The notes under the pieces: model-generated
What the model saw: the letters and a program-made list of their open reading frames with translations, nothing else
The model's database searches: none
Told to the model about the DNA's origin: nothing
Shown here: piece after piece, positions 34,784 through 44,029 of the stretch
How the letters are laid out: the number at the start of each line of letters is the position of its first letter
Numbering within the stretch: the stretch's first letter is position 1
NCBI RefSeq assembly: GCF_030704205.1
Contig: NZ_CP131913.1
Coordinates: 310,001 to 374,000, forward strand
Direction of reading: 5' to 3'
Length of the DNA stretch: 64,000 nucleotides
Source: Halomonas alkalicola
Lineage (GTDB): Bacteria; Pseudomonadota; Gammaproteobacteria; Pseudomonadales; Halomonadaceae
Program-made: the position numbers and the translations under genes

Positions 34784-34799
34784 TTGACCATATGGTCAG
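34784..34799. promoter_or_regulatory. RutR-like operator upstream of the purine permease gene
   Basis: TTGACCATATGGTCAG holds the same 14-bp palindrome core (34785-34798) as the site before xdhA. It ends 27 bases before the permease ATG, close enough to block transcription or translation start. It links the permease to the TetR/RutR-like regulator encoded at 27.6-28.3 kb. Confidence 0.8.
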
Positions 34800-34825
34800 A
34801 AACCCACAACAACAACGGGGTTCTC

Positions 34826-36196
34826 ATGGACACCAACAATGCCTCCCTGTCAGGCGAGTCACTCAAGCCGACATCGTCAACGGAAGGACACTGGCTCGAC
34901 CGCTACTTCGGGGTCAGCCGCCGCGGCTCCACCCTGCGCACCGAGGTGCTGGCCGGCATGGCCACCTTCCTTGCCTCGATGTACATCATCGTGGTCAACC
35001 CGGCGATCCTCTCCGACGCCGGCATTCCCTTCTCCGCCGCCCTCTCGGCCACGGTGCTGATCAGCTTCATGAGCAGCCTGGCCATGGGTCTCTATGCCCG
35101 CAACCCCATCCTGGTGGCCCCCGGCATGGGCATGAACGCCCTGTTCACCTACACCCTGGTGCAGGGTGCGGGGCTCTCGTGGGAGGTGGCGCTGGGCTGC
35201 GTGTTCTGGTCCGGCGTGATGTTCGCGATCCTGGCCATGTTCAACGTGCGCAAGGCGATCATCGAGGCGATTCCGCCCTCGCTGCGCTATGCCATCACCT
35301 GCGGCATCGGACTCTTCATCACCTTCATCGGCCTGAAGAACGCCGGCTTCATCGTCGGCAGCGATGCCACTCTGGTGACGCTGGGCAGCTTCGACCCGGC
35401 GCTGGGGATCTTCTTCCTGGGCATGATGGCCACCGCCATCCTGGTGATCCTGCGCTTCAACGGCGCCCTGATCCTGGGGATTGCGCTCACCACCCTGCTG
35501 GCCACGCCCATGGGGCGCCTGTGGGGCGGCGAGGTAATGGTGGAGTGGAGCGGGCTGGCCGCCTGGCCCGACTTCAGCGCGGTGATGCAGGTGGATATCT
35601 GGGGCGCCCTCAAGGTCGCCTACCTGCCCTTCATCTTCGTGATGCTCTTCACCAACTTCTTCGATGCGCTCTCCTGCTTCATGGCGCTGTCGGAGTCGGC
35701 GGACCTCAAGGACAAGGACGGCAACCCCCGCAACCTCAAGCGCTCCATGACGGTGGACGCCTTCGCCTCGATGATCGCCGCACCGCTGGGCACCAGTGCG
35801 GCCCAGACCATCATCGAATCCGGCGCGGGCGTGGCCCAGGGCGGGCGCACGGGGCTGGTGGCGGTGGTGATCGCCCTGCTCTTCCTGCCCTTCCTGTTCC
35901 TCTCGCCGCTGCTCTCGCTGGTGCCGAGCATCGCCACGGCGCCGGCCCTGGTGCTGGTGGGGCTCTTCATGCTCTCGCCCATCGGCAAGATCGACTGGAA
36001 TCGCTATGACGAGGCCTTCCCGGCCTTCCTGGCGATCATCCTGATGCCGCTGACCTACTCGATCACCCTGGGGATCGCCTTCGGCTTCCTCAGCTTCGTG
36101 CTGATCAAGGTGTTCACCGGCCGGATGCAGGCGATCCGCCCCGCCATGTGGATCTCGGCGGCGCTGAGCGTGGTGATGCTCGCCACGACCCACTAG
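34826..36196 (+). CDS. NCS2 guanine/hypoxanthine permease (AzgA/GhxP type)
   Basis: A 456-residue transporter with about 14 hydrophobic segments. Diagnostic motifs are LVAPGMGMNALFTYTLV in helix 3, the ITCGIGLFITFIGLKNAGFI region, FVMLFTNFFDALSCFMAL, and GTSAAQTIIESGAGVAQGGRTGL. These are those of the AzgA-like purine permeases of COG2252, proton symporters for guanine, hypoxanthine and adenine. The start MDTNNAS at 34826 lies after the operator; the frame is open from 34784, inside it. It supplies substrate to guaD and xdhAB encoded upstream. Confidence 0.93.
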   Translation: MDTNNASLSGESLKPTSSTEGHWLDRYFGVSRRGSTLRTEVLAGMATFLASMYIIVVNPAILSDAGIPFSAALSATVLISFMSSLAMGLYARNPILVAPGMGMNALFTYTLVQGAGLSWEVALGCVFWSGVMFAILAMFNVRKAIIEAIPPSLRYAITCGIGLFITFIGLKNAGFIVGSDATLVTLGSFDPALGIFFLGMMATAILVILRFNGALILGIALTTLLATPMGRLWGGEVMVEWSGLAAWPDFSAVMQVDIWGALKVAYLPFIFVMLFTNFFDALSCFMALSESADLKDKDGNPRNLKRSMTVDAFASMIAAPLGTSAAQTIIESGAGVAQGGRTGLVAVVIALLFLPFLFLSPLLSLVPSIATAPALVLVGLFMLSPIGKIDWNRYDEAFPAFLAIILMPLTYSITLGIAFGFLSFVLIKVFTGRMQAIRPAMWISAALSVVMLATTH

Positions 36197-36261
36197 GCCG
36201 ACACACGACAGGCCGTGGCCTCGCCCCCGCTCCCGCTCCCGGCGGGGTCGAGGCGGGGCTC

Positions 36262-36606
36262 CTAGTCCTCGCGGGCGTCGAGGCTGAGCAGCCAGCTCAC
36301 CAGGCGCTCGATCTCCTCCTCGGCGGCGCGGCGGTTGGGGGTCATGCGCTCCTCGCCCCAGTTGCCGCTGCCGCCGTCGCGCACCGTGACCACCAGACGC
36401 GAGAGCGCCTCGTCGTCGTCCCGATAGCGCTCGGCCACGTCGCGCCAGGCCGGCCCCAGCAGGGGCTTGTCCAGGTCGTGGCAGTTGAAGCAGCCGCTCT
36501 CCCAGGCCAGGTCGATCATCGCCTCGTCATTCTTCTCGGCGAAGGCGGCCCCGGACAGCATCAGCACCGAGCAAAGCCCCACTCCCCAGCGACTATGACT
36601 GTTCAT
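36262..36606 (-). CDS. Small mono-heme c-type cytochrome, coupled to msrPQ
   Basis: A 114-residue periplasmic cytochrome c. The signal peptide ends SGAAFA-EKN (residue 23). One heme-binding CFNCH lies at about 39-43, and MTPNRRAAEEEIERLVSWLLSL at the C-terminus supplies the methionine ligand and last helix of a class I c551/c552-type cytochrome. Its ATG overlaps the msrQ stop (ATGA), so it is co-translated with msrPQ. A role as electron carrier to or from the MsrPQ system is an inference; it is not a usual member of that operon. Confidence 0.88.
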   Translation of the reverse strand: MNSHSRWGVGLCSVLMLSGAAFAEKNDEAMIDLAWESGCFNCHDLDKPLLGPAWRDVAERYRDDDEALSRLVVTVRDGGSGNWGEERMTPNRRAAEEEIERLVSWLLSLDARED

Positions 36607-37208
36607 TGTGATCGTCTCCCGATCAACGCATCCACCACCCGGAACAGCGCCAGGGCCGCCACGGCGACCGCGAAGCTCGTGGCCATCAGGTAGTCGGCGC
36701 GGGTAAGGACCCACAGGTGCACCACCCCCAGGGCCGCGGACACATAGACCAGGCGGTGGAGCCAGTGCCAGGCAGTGTAGCCCATGGCCTTCTGCGTGTA
36801 GCGGAAGGAGGTGAGCGCCAGCGGTACCAGCAGCAACAGCGCCGCGGCGCCATAACGGATGTAGGGCAGCTCTACCATCTCGCGACGGATCCAGGGCCAG
36901 TCCCAGTACTGGTCGAGGCCCATCCAGGCCAGCATGTGAGCCACCAGCCAGACGAAGGCCCACAGGCCGATCTGCCGGCGGGCGATCATGAAGCCGATCC
37001 AGCCGGTGAAGCGAAAGGCCGGGCTGAAGGCGATGGTCGCCACCAGCAGGGTCAGGCCGGTGCGGCCGGTGAAGTGGACCACCGCCTCGGCGGGCACCGC
37101 CCCCAGGTCGCCGAAGAACCACTGCCAGGCCAGCCACACCGCGGGCAAGGTACCGGCGGCCAGCACCAGCAGGCGGAAGGCGAGGATTCGCTGTGACGCA
37201 TCCAGCAT
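36603..37208 (-). CDS. msrQ: MsrQ heme-binding membrane subunit
   Basis: A 201-residue membrane protein with six hydrophobic helices of the ferric-reductase-like type. Histidines positioned to ligate heme b appear in VAHMLAWMGLD, TAWHWLHRLVY and GVVHLWVL. MsrQ passes electrons from the quinone pool (or a flavin reductase) to MsrP, which repairs oxidised periplasmic methionines. It lies 15 bases downstream of msrP on the same strand. Confidence 0.93.
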   Translation of the reverse strand: MLDASQRILAFRLLVLAAGTLPAVWLAWQWFFGDLGAVPAEAVVHFTGRTGLTLLVATIAFSPAFRFTGWIGFMIARRQIGLWAFVWLVAHMLAWMGLDQYWDWPWIRREMVELPYIRYGAAALLLLVPLALTSFRYTQKAMGYTAWHWLHRLVYVSAALGVVHLWVLTRADYLMATSFAVAVAALALFRVVDALIGRRSQ

Positions 37209-37223
37209 CGGGTTTCCCTGGAG

Positions 37224-38201
<978 letters not shown>

Positions 38202-38294
38202 GGCCGGTGACCTCCTCCGCAGGGTCGAGAAAGCTCACAGCTTCCCGAAAAAGCCGGGAGGCGTCCAGCCAGCAAGGTGAACCATTGTCAAAAC

Positions 38295-38308
38295 TTGACG
38301 TGGCTCAA
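38295..38308. promoter_or_regulatory. Possible FNR/ANR-like site upstream of the cytochrome c peroxidase gene
   Basis: TTGACGTGGCTCAA keeps the outer TTGA and TCAA of the FNR consensus TTGAT-N4-ATCAA but differs at the two inner positions. It lies in the msrP/ccp divergent gap, about 130 bases before the peroxidase ATG. Weak evidence; cytochrome c peroxidase genes in relatives are often ANR-controlled. Confidence 0.35.
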
Positions 38309-38436
38309 GGTTGGTCGTTTTCCGACGGTTTTACTGGGTTGATTAGCGAGATGCAGTAACGCACTGTGCCTACAGAAGGTTAAGCGCAAGTTAGCCAATG
38401 CGACTGACCCGGCTCATCACCACGAGGGGAACGACC

Positions 38437-39426
38437 ATGATCAAACAACGCCTGCTGGCCTCGGCCATCGCCATGGGCTCCGCTATCGCCATCGCCGCAC
38501 CGGCCATGGCCGACGACGGTCTCGGCGACTACCGCAACCGCTTCGAACCGCTGCCCCACTTCCCGCCGATTCCGGCCGCTAACTCACTGACTCCGGAGAA
38601 GGTCGAGCTCGGCAAGTTCCTGTTCTTCGAGCCGCGGATCTCCTCCAGCGGCGTGATCAGCTGTGCCACCTGCCACAACCCGGCGCTGGGCTGGGCGGAC
38701 CGCATTCCCCGCGCCACCGGCCATGACGGCCAGATCGGTGAGCGCAACACCCCCACCGTGCTGAACTCCGGCTTCCTGGGCTCCCAGTTCTGGGATGGCC
38801 GCGAGCCCGATCTGGAAGGCCAGGCCCTCGGCCCCATCGAGGCCGACGTCGAGATGGCCATGGACCTGGACAGCGCCCTGGAGCGTCTGACCGAGTTTGA
38901 CCTCTACCAGGAGAAGTTCGCCGAAGCCTTCCCGGGCGACGATGATCCGATCAACGCCGACAACCTGGCCCAGGCACTCGCCAGCTTCCAGCGCACCCTG
39001 AACACCCCGAACTCCCCCTTCGACCGCTACCTGCGCGGCGACATCGGCGCCCTGAACCAGCAGGAGAAGGACGGCATGGTGGCCTTCGTGGACAACGGCT
39101 GCATCGCCTGCCACAGCGGCCCGGCGCTGACCGACAGCAACTTCCACCGCATCCAGGTGCCGGGCTCTACCGACGTGGGCCGCTACGAGGTCACCGGCAA
39201 CGAGGCGGACATGTACCGCTTCCGCACCCCGACCCTGCGCAATGTGGGCGTGACCTACCCCTACATGAACAACGGCGCCACCGAGACCCTGGAGGAGGCC
39301 GTGGCCATCATGGGCAGCGAGATGTTGGGTCGCGAGTTCGAGGAGCAGACCATCGCCGACATCACCGCCTTCCTGCACACCCTGACCGGCGAGATGCCCG
39401 CCCTCGAGATACCGGCCCTGCCGTAA
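38437..39426 (+). CDS. ccpA: Di-heme cytochrome c peroxidase
   Basis: A 329-residue periplasmic enzyme that reduces hydrogen peroxide with electrons from cytochrome c. The signal peptide ends APAMA-DDG (residue 25). Two heme motifs are present: CATCH at 76-80 for the peroxidatic heme and CIACH at 222-226 for the electron-transfer heme. RNTPTVLNSGFLGSQFWDGRE and the late RFRTPTLRNVGVTYPYMNNG loop with its methionine belong to bacterial CcpA. The ATG at 38437 begins a clean signal peptide with GAGGGG upstream. It diverges from msrP, another periplasmic oxidative-stress gene. Confidence 0.95.
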   Translation: MIKQRLLASAIAMGSAIAIAAPAMADDGLGDYRNRFEPLPHFPPIPAANSLTPEKVELGKFLFFEPRISSSGVISCATCHNPALGWADRIPRATGHDGQIGERNTPTVLNSGFLGSQFWDGREPDLEGQALGPIEADVEMAMDLDSALERLTEFDLYQEKFAEAFPGDDDPINADNLAQALASFQRTLNTPNSPFDRYLRGDIGALNQQEKDGMVAFVDNGCIACHSGPALTDSNFHRIQVPGSTDVGRYEVTGNEADMYRFRTPTLRNVGVTYPYMNNGATETLEEAVAIMGSEMLGREFEEQTIADITAFLHTLTGEMPALEIPALP

Positions 39427-39461
39427 CCACAGCGCCTGACCGCAGGAGCATGACAGCACCG

Positions 39462-39481
39462 CCCCCCGGCTCGCCGGGGGG
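39462..39481 (+). terminator. GC-rich hairpin after the cytochrome c peroxidase gene
   Basis: CCCCCCGGC and GCCGGGGGG form a 9-bp stem with a two-base gap, 36 bases after the stop codon. A G-run and GTTCGTT follow rather than a T-run. It sits between this gene and the convergent deaminase gene. Confidence 0.45.
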
Positions 39482-39507
39482 GGGTTCGTTGTGGGCCCCG
39501 AATGGCG

Positions 39508-40503
39508 TCACACGCTATCGGCGAGCCGGCGACGGAGCGCCAGACGGCGCTGGTCGCTGACGAAGGCGGCCTCGATGGCGGTGCCCGCCAGTTGGATGAA
39601 GGTGGCCTCGTCCCAGCCGAAGGCGCGCTGGCAGGCCAGGTAGTTGTCGAGCATCCCGCCGCCGAAGTAGGCCGGGTCGTCGGAGTTGAGGGTGATCCTC
39701 AAGCCTGCCTCCAGCAGCTGCGGCAGCGGATGCGCCTCGAGTCGCTCCACCACCTTGAGACGCACGTTGGAGAGCGGGCAGACGGTGAGCACCACGCCCT
39801 CGTCGCGCAGCCGCGCCACCAGCTCGGGGTCCTCCAGGCAGCGCACCCCGTGGTCGATGCGGCAGACGTCGAGCAGATCCAGTGCCTCGCGGATGTACTC
39901 GGGCGGCCCCTCCTCCCCGGCATGCGCCACTCGCGGAATCCCCAGCCGCGCCGCCCGCTCGAACACCTCGGTGAACTTCGAGGGCGGGTTGCCGCGCTCG
40001 GCGCTGTCCAGCCCCACGGCATCGAGCATCTCCCAGTAAGGGGCGGCCTCTTCCAGCACCGCCATCGCCTCGCTGGCATCGCGGTCGCGCAGGAAGGCCA
40101 TGATCAGCGCCGTGGAGAGGCCCAGCTCCCGCTCGGCATGGCGCCGGGCCAGGGAGAGCCCTTCCATCACCACGGGCAGCTCGATGCCGCGCACCCGGTG
40201 GGCCTGGGGGTCGAAGTGCATCTCCACATGCACCACCCCCTCGGCGTGGGCGCGCCGGAAGTAGTCCATGGCCAGGTCGTGAAAGTCCTCGGCGGTGCGC
40301 AGCACGCTCATGCCCTGGTAGTAAAGGTCGAGGAAGGACTGCAGGTCGGTGAAGTCATAAGCAGCCCGGGCCTCCTCCACCGAGGCGTAGGGCAGCGCCA
40401 CGCCGTTGCGCTCGGCGAGGGCAAACATCAGCTCGGGTTCCAGGGAACCTTCGATGTGCAGGTGCAGCTCGACCTTGGGCAGCCGCTTGAGGAAGTCATG
40501 CAT
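39508..40503 (-). CDS. Adenosine/adenine deaminase (COG1816)
   Basis: A 331-residue TIM-barrel amidohydrolase. Zinc and catalytic residues are visible: H14 and H16 in ELHLHIEGS, H194 and E197 in HAGEE, H218 in RIDHG, and D275-D276 in NSDDPAYF. The N-terminus (LPKVELHLHIEGSLEPELMF) resembles the bacterial members shown to act on adenine rather than adenosine; I cannot decide between them. Adenine deamination yields hypoxanthine, which feeds xanthine dehydrogenase encoded 10 kb away. It follows cydC on the same strand after 78 bases, but no functional link to the oxidase operon is evident. Confidence 0.88.
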   Translation of the reverse strand: MHDFLKRLPKVELHLHIEGSLEPELMFALAERNGVALPYASVEEARAAYDFTDLQSFLDLYYQGMSVLRTAEDFHDLAMDYFRRAHAEGVVHVEMHFDPQAHRVRGIELPVVMEGLSLARRHAERELGLSTALIMAFLRDRDASEAMAVLEEAAPYWEMLDAVGLDSAERGNPPSKFTEVFERAARLGIPRVAHAGEEGPPEYIREALDLLDVCRIDHGVRCLEDPELVARLRDEGVVLTVCPLSNVRLKVVERLEAHPLPQLLEAGLRITLNSDDPAYFGGGMLDNYLACQRAFGWDEATFIQLAGTAIEAAFVSDQRRLALRRRLADSV

Positions 40504-40581
40504 GGCTCGTCTCGTCCGGGGGCGTTGCTCTCATCCTGATATAGACACCGACTCTGCGCAAAGCCTGAGTTTCCACGCCCG

Positions 40582-42348
40582 CTATCCCGCCCCAGGTACC
40601 GGTGGCGGTCTCCCCGCGCCCTCACTCGCCAGCTGCCCCTCGACCAGCGTCAGCGTCCGATCGATGCCCGGCGGCTGGAAGGGACCGCCGTCGAGCTGGT
40701 GCACCAGGTAGAGCACGCTGCGCCCGGCAAGCCAGGCGTCGAGCCGTGCGGCGAGTGCCGTGGCGGTATCGGCATCCAGGCCCGCGAAGGGTTCATCGAG
40801 AATCACCAGCGACGGGTCGCGCAGGTGTAGGCGTGCCAGCGCCAGGCGGCGCGCCTGCCCCCCCGAGAGGCGCTGGCCACCCTCGCCCACCCGGGTGTCG
40901 AGCCCCTCGGCAAGGCCTCGGACCCAGGCCTCGAGGCCCACCCAGGCCAGCGCGCGCCACAGGGCATCGTCGTCGGCCTCGGGGGCGGCCAGGCGCAGGT
41001 TGGCGGCCAGGCTGTCATCGAGCAGATCGATGCGCTGGGTCAGCGCGGCGACCCGCCGGCGCAGCGCCGCCTCTGGCCAGTCCGCGAGGACCACGCCCCC
41101 AAGCCGCAGGGCACCGGCCTGGGGTTTCAGCTGGCGCAGCAGCAGCTCCACCACGCTGGTCTTGCCAGCCCCGGACGCCCCGCACAGCGCCAGCCGCTCG
41201 CCGGGGGCCAGCGTCAGCGTCAGCGCCTGCAGGGCCGGCGCCAGGGCACCGGGATAGCGCAGGGTGACCCCATCGAGCTCGACCGCCGGTGCCCCCTCCA
41301 CCGGCATCGGGGCAGCGGAGGCGGACGCGGGCGGCGTGGAGTCGGCGCGGGCCTCCAGCTCGTTGAGCCGCTCGGCGGCCCCCAGGGTGGCGCCCAGCCA
41401 GGTGAAGGCGGCCGGCAGCGCCGCCAGCGCCTCGCTCATGGCCAGCATGGCGAGCGGCATCATCACCATCAGCGGCCCGGAGAGCTGGCCCGCCGCCCAG
41501 GCCTGGGCGGCCAGCCACAGCGCCAGCAGCGCGGCGAGCCCCACCAGCAGGCTGGCCAGGGCGTTGCCCAGGGCCGCCAGCAACCCGAGTCGGCGCTGTC
41601 CGCGGTAGAGCCTCACCTCGAGGGCCGCAAGGTCGCGGCGGTGGCTCGTCAGGCTGCCGTAGGCCTCGAGCTCCGCCATCCCCTGCAGCTGCTCGACCAG
41701 GCGCCCGCGCAGCGCCTCCAGCTCGCTCACCTGGGCCCGGCTCGGGGCCAGGCCCAGCCGCGCCTGGGCGAGGGTCAACCACAGCCAGCCGACCAGCAGC
41801 AGGGCGCCCGAGGCCAGGCCGACCCGCGGCGCGAACACGGCCAGGAAGCCGGAGAGGCCGAGGATCGCCAGCAGCGCGACGCCGGCCGGGGCGAGCAGGC
41901 GCAGGTAGAGGCTGTCCAGGGTGTCGATATCGGCCGTCAGGCGGTTGAGCCAGTCGCTGGCCCGGCGGCGCGCCAGGGCCTGGCCGTCGAGGCCCGCCAG
42001 CGCACCAAACAGCCGGGCGCGCAGGTCGGCCAGCAGGCGCAGCACGGTGTCGTGGTTGTAGAGCCGCTCCAGATAGCGCGCCACGGTGCGGGTGACCGCG
42101 AAGAAGCGGATCCCGCCACCGGGCACGTAGACCTCGAGGGTGGCGGCCACGCCCGCCGCCAGGAGCAGACCGGTGAGCCCCGTGGCGGCGATGAACCAGC
42201 CGGAGAGCGCCAGCAGGCCGATGGCCGAGGCCAGGGTCAGCGCCATCAGGGCGGCGCCGGACCACAGGCGCCCTCGGCGGCGGTCGAGCAGCGTTAGCCA
42301 GGGGCGCAGGGCCGCAAGCGAAGTGCCCGCGGGTCGGTAATCAGCCAT
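40582..42348 (-). CDS. cydC: CydC, heterodimeric ABC exporter of cysteine/glutathione
   Basis: A 588-residue ABC half-transporter. Six membrane helices (about 30-310) carry WFIAATGLTGLL near the start and a lysine-free GGGIRFFAVTRTVARYLERLYNHD segment typical of CydC. The ATPase domain follows, with Walker A GASGAGKTS, signature LSGGQARRLALAR and Walker B LVILDEPFAGLD. With CydD it exports thiols to the periplasm and is needed to assemble cytochrome bd and c-type cytochromes. Its start overlaps the end of cydD by 8 bases. Confidence 0.93.
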   Translation of the reverse strand: MADYRPAGTSLAALRPWLTLLDRRRGRLWSGAALMALTLASAIGLLALSGWFIAATGLTGLLLAAGVAATLEVYVPGGGIRFFAVTRTVARYLERLYNHDTVLRLLADLRARLFGALAGLDGQALARRRASDWLNRLTADIDTLDSLYLRLLAPAGVALLAILGLSGFLAVFAPRVGLASGALLLVGWLWLTLAQARLGLAPSRAQVSELEALRGRLVEQLQGMAELEAYGSLTSHRRDLAALEVRLYRGQRRLGLLAALGNALASLLVGLAALLALWLAAQAWAAGQLSGPLMVMMPLAMLAMSEALAALPAAFTWLGATLGAAERLNELEARADSTPPASASAAPMPVEGAPAVELDGVTLRYPGALAPALQALTLTLAPGERLALCGASGAGKTSVVELLLRQLKPQAGALRLGGVVLADWPEAALRRRVAALTQRIDLLDDSLAANLRLAAPEADDDALWRALAWVGLEAWVRGLAEGLDTRVGEGGQRLSGGQARRLALARLHLRDPSLVILDEPFAGLDADTATALAARLDAWLAGRSVLYLVHQLDGGPFQPPGIDRTLTLVEGQLASEGAGRPPPVPGAG

Positions 42349-44026
42349 GGGGCACCTCCATGACGCGACCCGCCTCGATCGCCAGGCGCCGACCGGCCAT
42401 GGCGATCAACGCCGGGTGGTGGGTGGCAATGACCAGGGTGCGGCCCTCCCGGGCCAGGGCCTCGAGCGCCACGACGACCCGGGCCTCGGTCTCGGCATCC
42501 AGGCTCGCCGTGGGTTCATCCAGCAGCACCAGGGGAGCACCGGAGAGAAACACCCTGGCCAGCGCCAGGCGCTGGGCCTGGCCGCCGGAGAGCCCGACCC
42601 CGCGCTCGCCGATGGACGTATCGAGCCCCCCGGGCAGCGCCGCGACGAGCGCCCCCAAGCCGGCCCTGTCCAGCGCCGCCTGCATCGCCTCCCGCGAGGC
42701 CGCGGGGGCGGCCAGCCGCAGGTTGTCGGCCAGGCTGCCCTGGATCAGCAGCGGCCGCTGATCCATCCAGGCGAAGGTCGTGCCGGCGGCCAGGCGCCGC
42801 TCGCCGGCCTCCGGGCCGACAAAGCCCGCCAGCAGCTGCAGCAGAGTCGACTTGCCGCTCCCTGAGGGACCGGTCAGCGCCACCACCTCGCCCGCTGCCA
42901 GGCGCAGGTCGACCGGCCCCAGCACCCGGCCGCGGCCGGGTCGAGTCACGCCTGCCCCGTCGAGTTCCAGAAGGGCGTCGGGCGAGTTCGTCGAGGGTGG
43001 CGCGATACCGCGCTGCGGATTGGGGGCTTCCGCAAGAATCGCCAGCAGGCCATCGGCGGCCCCCAGGGCGGCGGCCCGGTCGTGGTAGTGCTGGGCCAGG
43101 GTGCGCAGCGGCTGGAAGAACTCCGGCGCCAGCAGCAGCACCAGCAGGCCGCTGAACAGGGTGAGCTCGGGAGAGGGTCCATAGGTGATGTAGCCGAGCA
43201 GCCCGAAGCCCACATAGATGGCCACCACGGCGATGGCCACCGAGGCGAAGAACTCCAGCACCGCCGAGGAGAGAAAGGCGACGCGCAGGGTGCGCATGCT
43301 GCGCCGGCGATAGTCGTCGGCAGCGGCGTGGACCTCGGCGGTCGCCCCCCGTGCCCGGCCGAACAGCTGCAGGGTGGAGATCGCCCTCACCCGGTCGATG
43401 AAGTGCCCCGAGAGCCGGGCCACCGCCTCGAACTGCTCGCGATTGAGGCGCTCGGCGCCCATACCCACCAGCGCCATGAACAGCGGGATCAGTGGCGCGG
43501 CCAGCAGCAGGAAGAGTGCGGCCAGCCAGTCCAGCGACAGCGCCACCGCAAGCACCAGCAGCGGGCTCAGCACCGAGAGCGTAAGCGCCGGTCGGAAGCG
43601 GGCGACATAGCCATCCAGCGCCTCGACCTGCTCCACCAGCTGGCTGGCCAGTGCCGCGGAGTGGCGCCCGGCGAGCCAGCCCGGCCCGAGCCGCGCCAGG
43701 TGATCGAGCAGCTCGCCACGCACCCGGGAGCGGATGGCGAGGCTGGCCGCCTGGCCCAGCTGCTCCTGGCCGAAGAGCGCGAGGGCGCGAAGCAGCAGCA
43801 ACCCGGCCATGGCGGCGATGGCAGGCAGCTGGGACGCCGGGGAGGCCCGCTCCACCAGCAGCTGACTGACCACCCACGCCAGCAGCGCCAGCTGCCCCAG
43901 GGTGGCCAGGGTGGCGATGACCCCGGCGACCACCGCCAGACCCAGGCGGCGTCGCTCCCGGGCGGCGAGTCCGTTCAGCCAGCGGCGGACATCGCGTCCG
44001 CCGCCGGTGGTGTCAGGAGCGGCCAT
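42341..44026 (-). CDS. cydD: CydD, heterodimeric ABC exporter of cysteine/glutathione
   Basis: A 561-residue ABC half-transporter. The N-terminal membrane region has about six helices and the CydD pattern VVSQLLVER and LARLGPGWLAGRHSAALASQLVEQVEALDGYVARF. The ATPase carries Walker A GPSGSGKST, signature LSGGQAQRLALARVFL and Walker B LVLLDEPTASLD. It lies three bases downstream of cioB, so oxidase subunits and the assembly exporter share one transcript. Confidence 0.93.
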   Translation of the reverse strand: MAAPDTTGGGRDVRRWLNGLAARERRRLGLAVVAGVIATLATLGQLALLAWVVSQLLVERASPASQLPAIAAMAGLLLLRALALFGQEQLGQAASLAIRSRVRGELLDHLARLGPGWLAGRHSAALASQLVEQVEALDGYVARFRPALTLSVLSPLLVLAVALSLDWLAALFLLLAAPLIPLFMALVGMGAERLNREQFEAVARLSGHFIDRVRAISTLQLFGRARGATAEVHAAADDYRRRSMRTLRVAFLSSAVLEFFASVAIAVVAIYVGFGLLGYITYGPSPELTLFSGLLVLLLAPEFFQPLRTLAQHYHDRAAALGAADGLLAILAEAPNPQRGIAPPSTNSPDALLELDGAGVTRPGRGRVLGPVDLRLAAGEVVALTGPSGSGKSTLLQLLAGFVGPEAGERRLAAGTTFAWMDQRPLLIQGSLADNLRLAAPAASREAMQAALDRAGLGALVAALPGGLDTSIGERGVGLSGGQAQRLALARVFLSGAPLVLLDEPTASLDAETEARVVVALEALAREGRTLVIATHHPALIAMAGRRLAIEAGRVMEVPHG

Positions 44027-44029
44027 GGC

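Noticed and set aside
36218-36254. GC-rich imperfect hairpin between the purine permease and cytochrome c genes
   Set aside because: The stem needs a mismatch and a long loop and there is no T-run; it is too weak to call a terminator.
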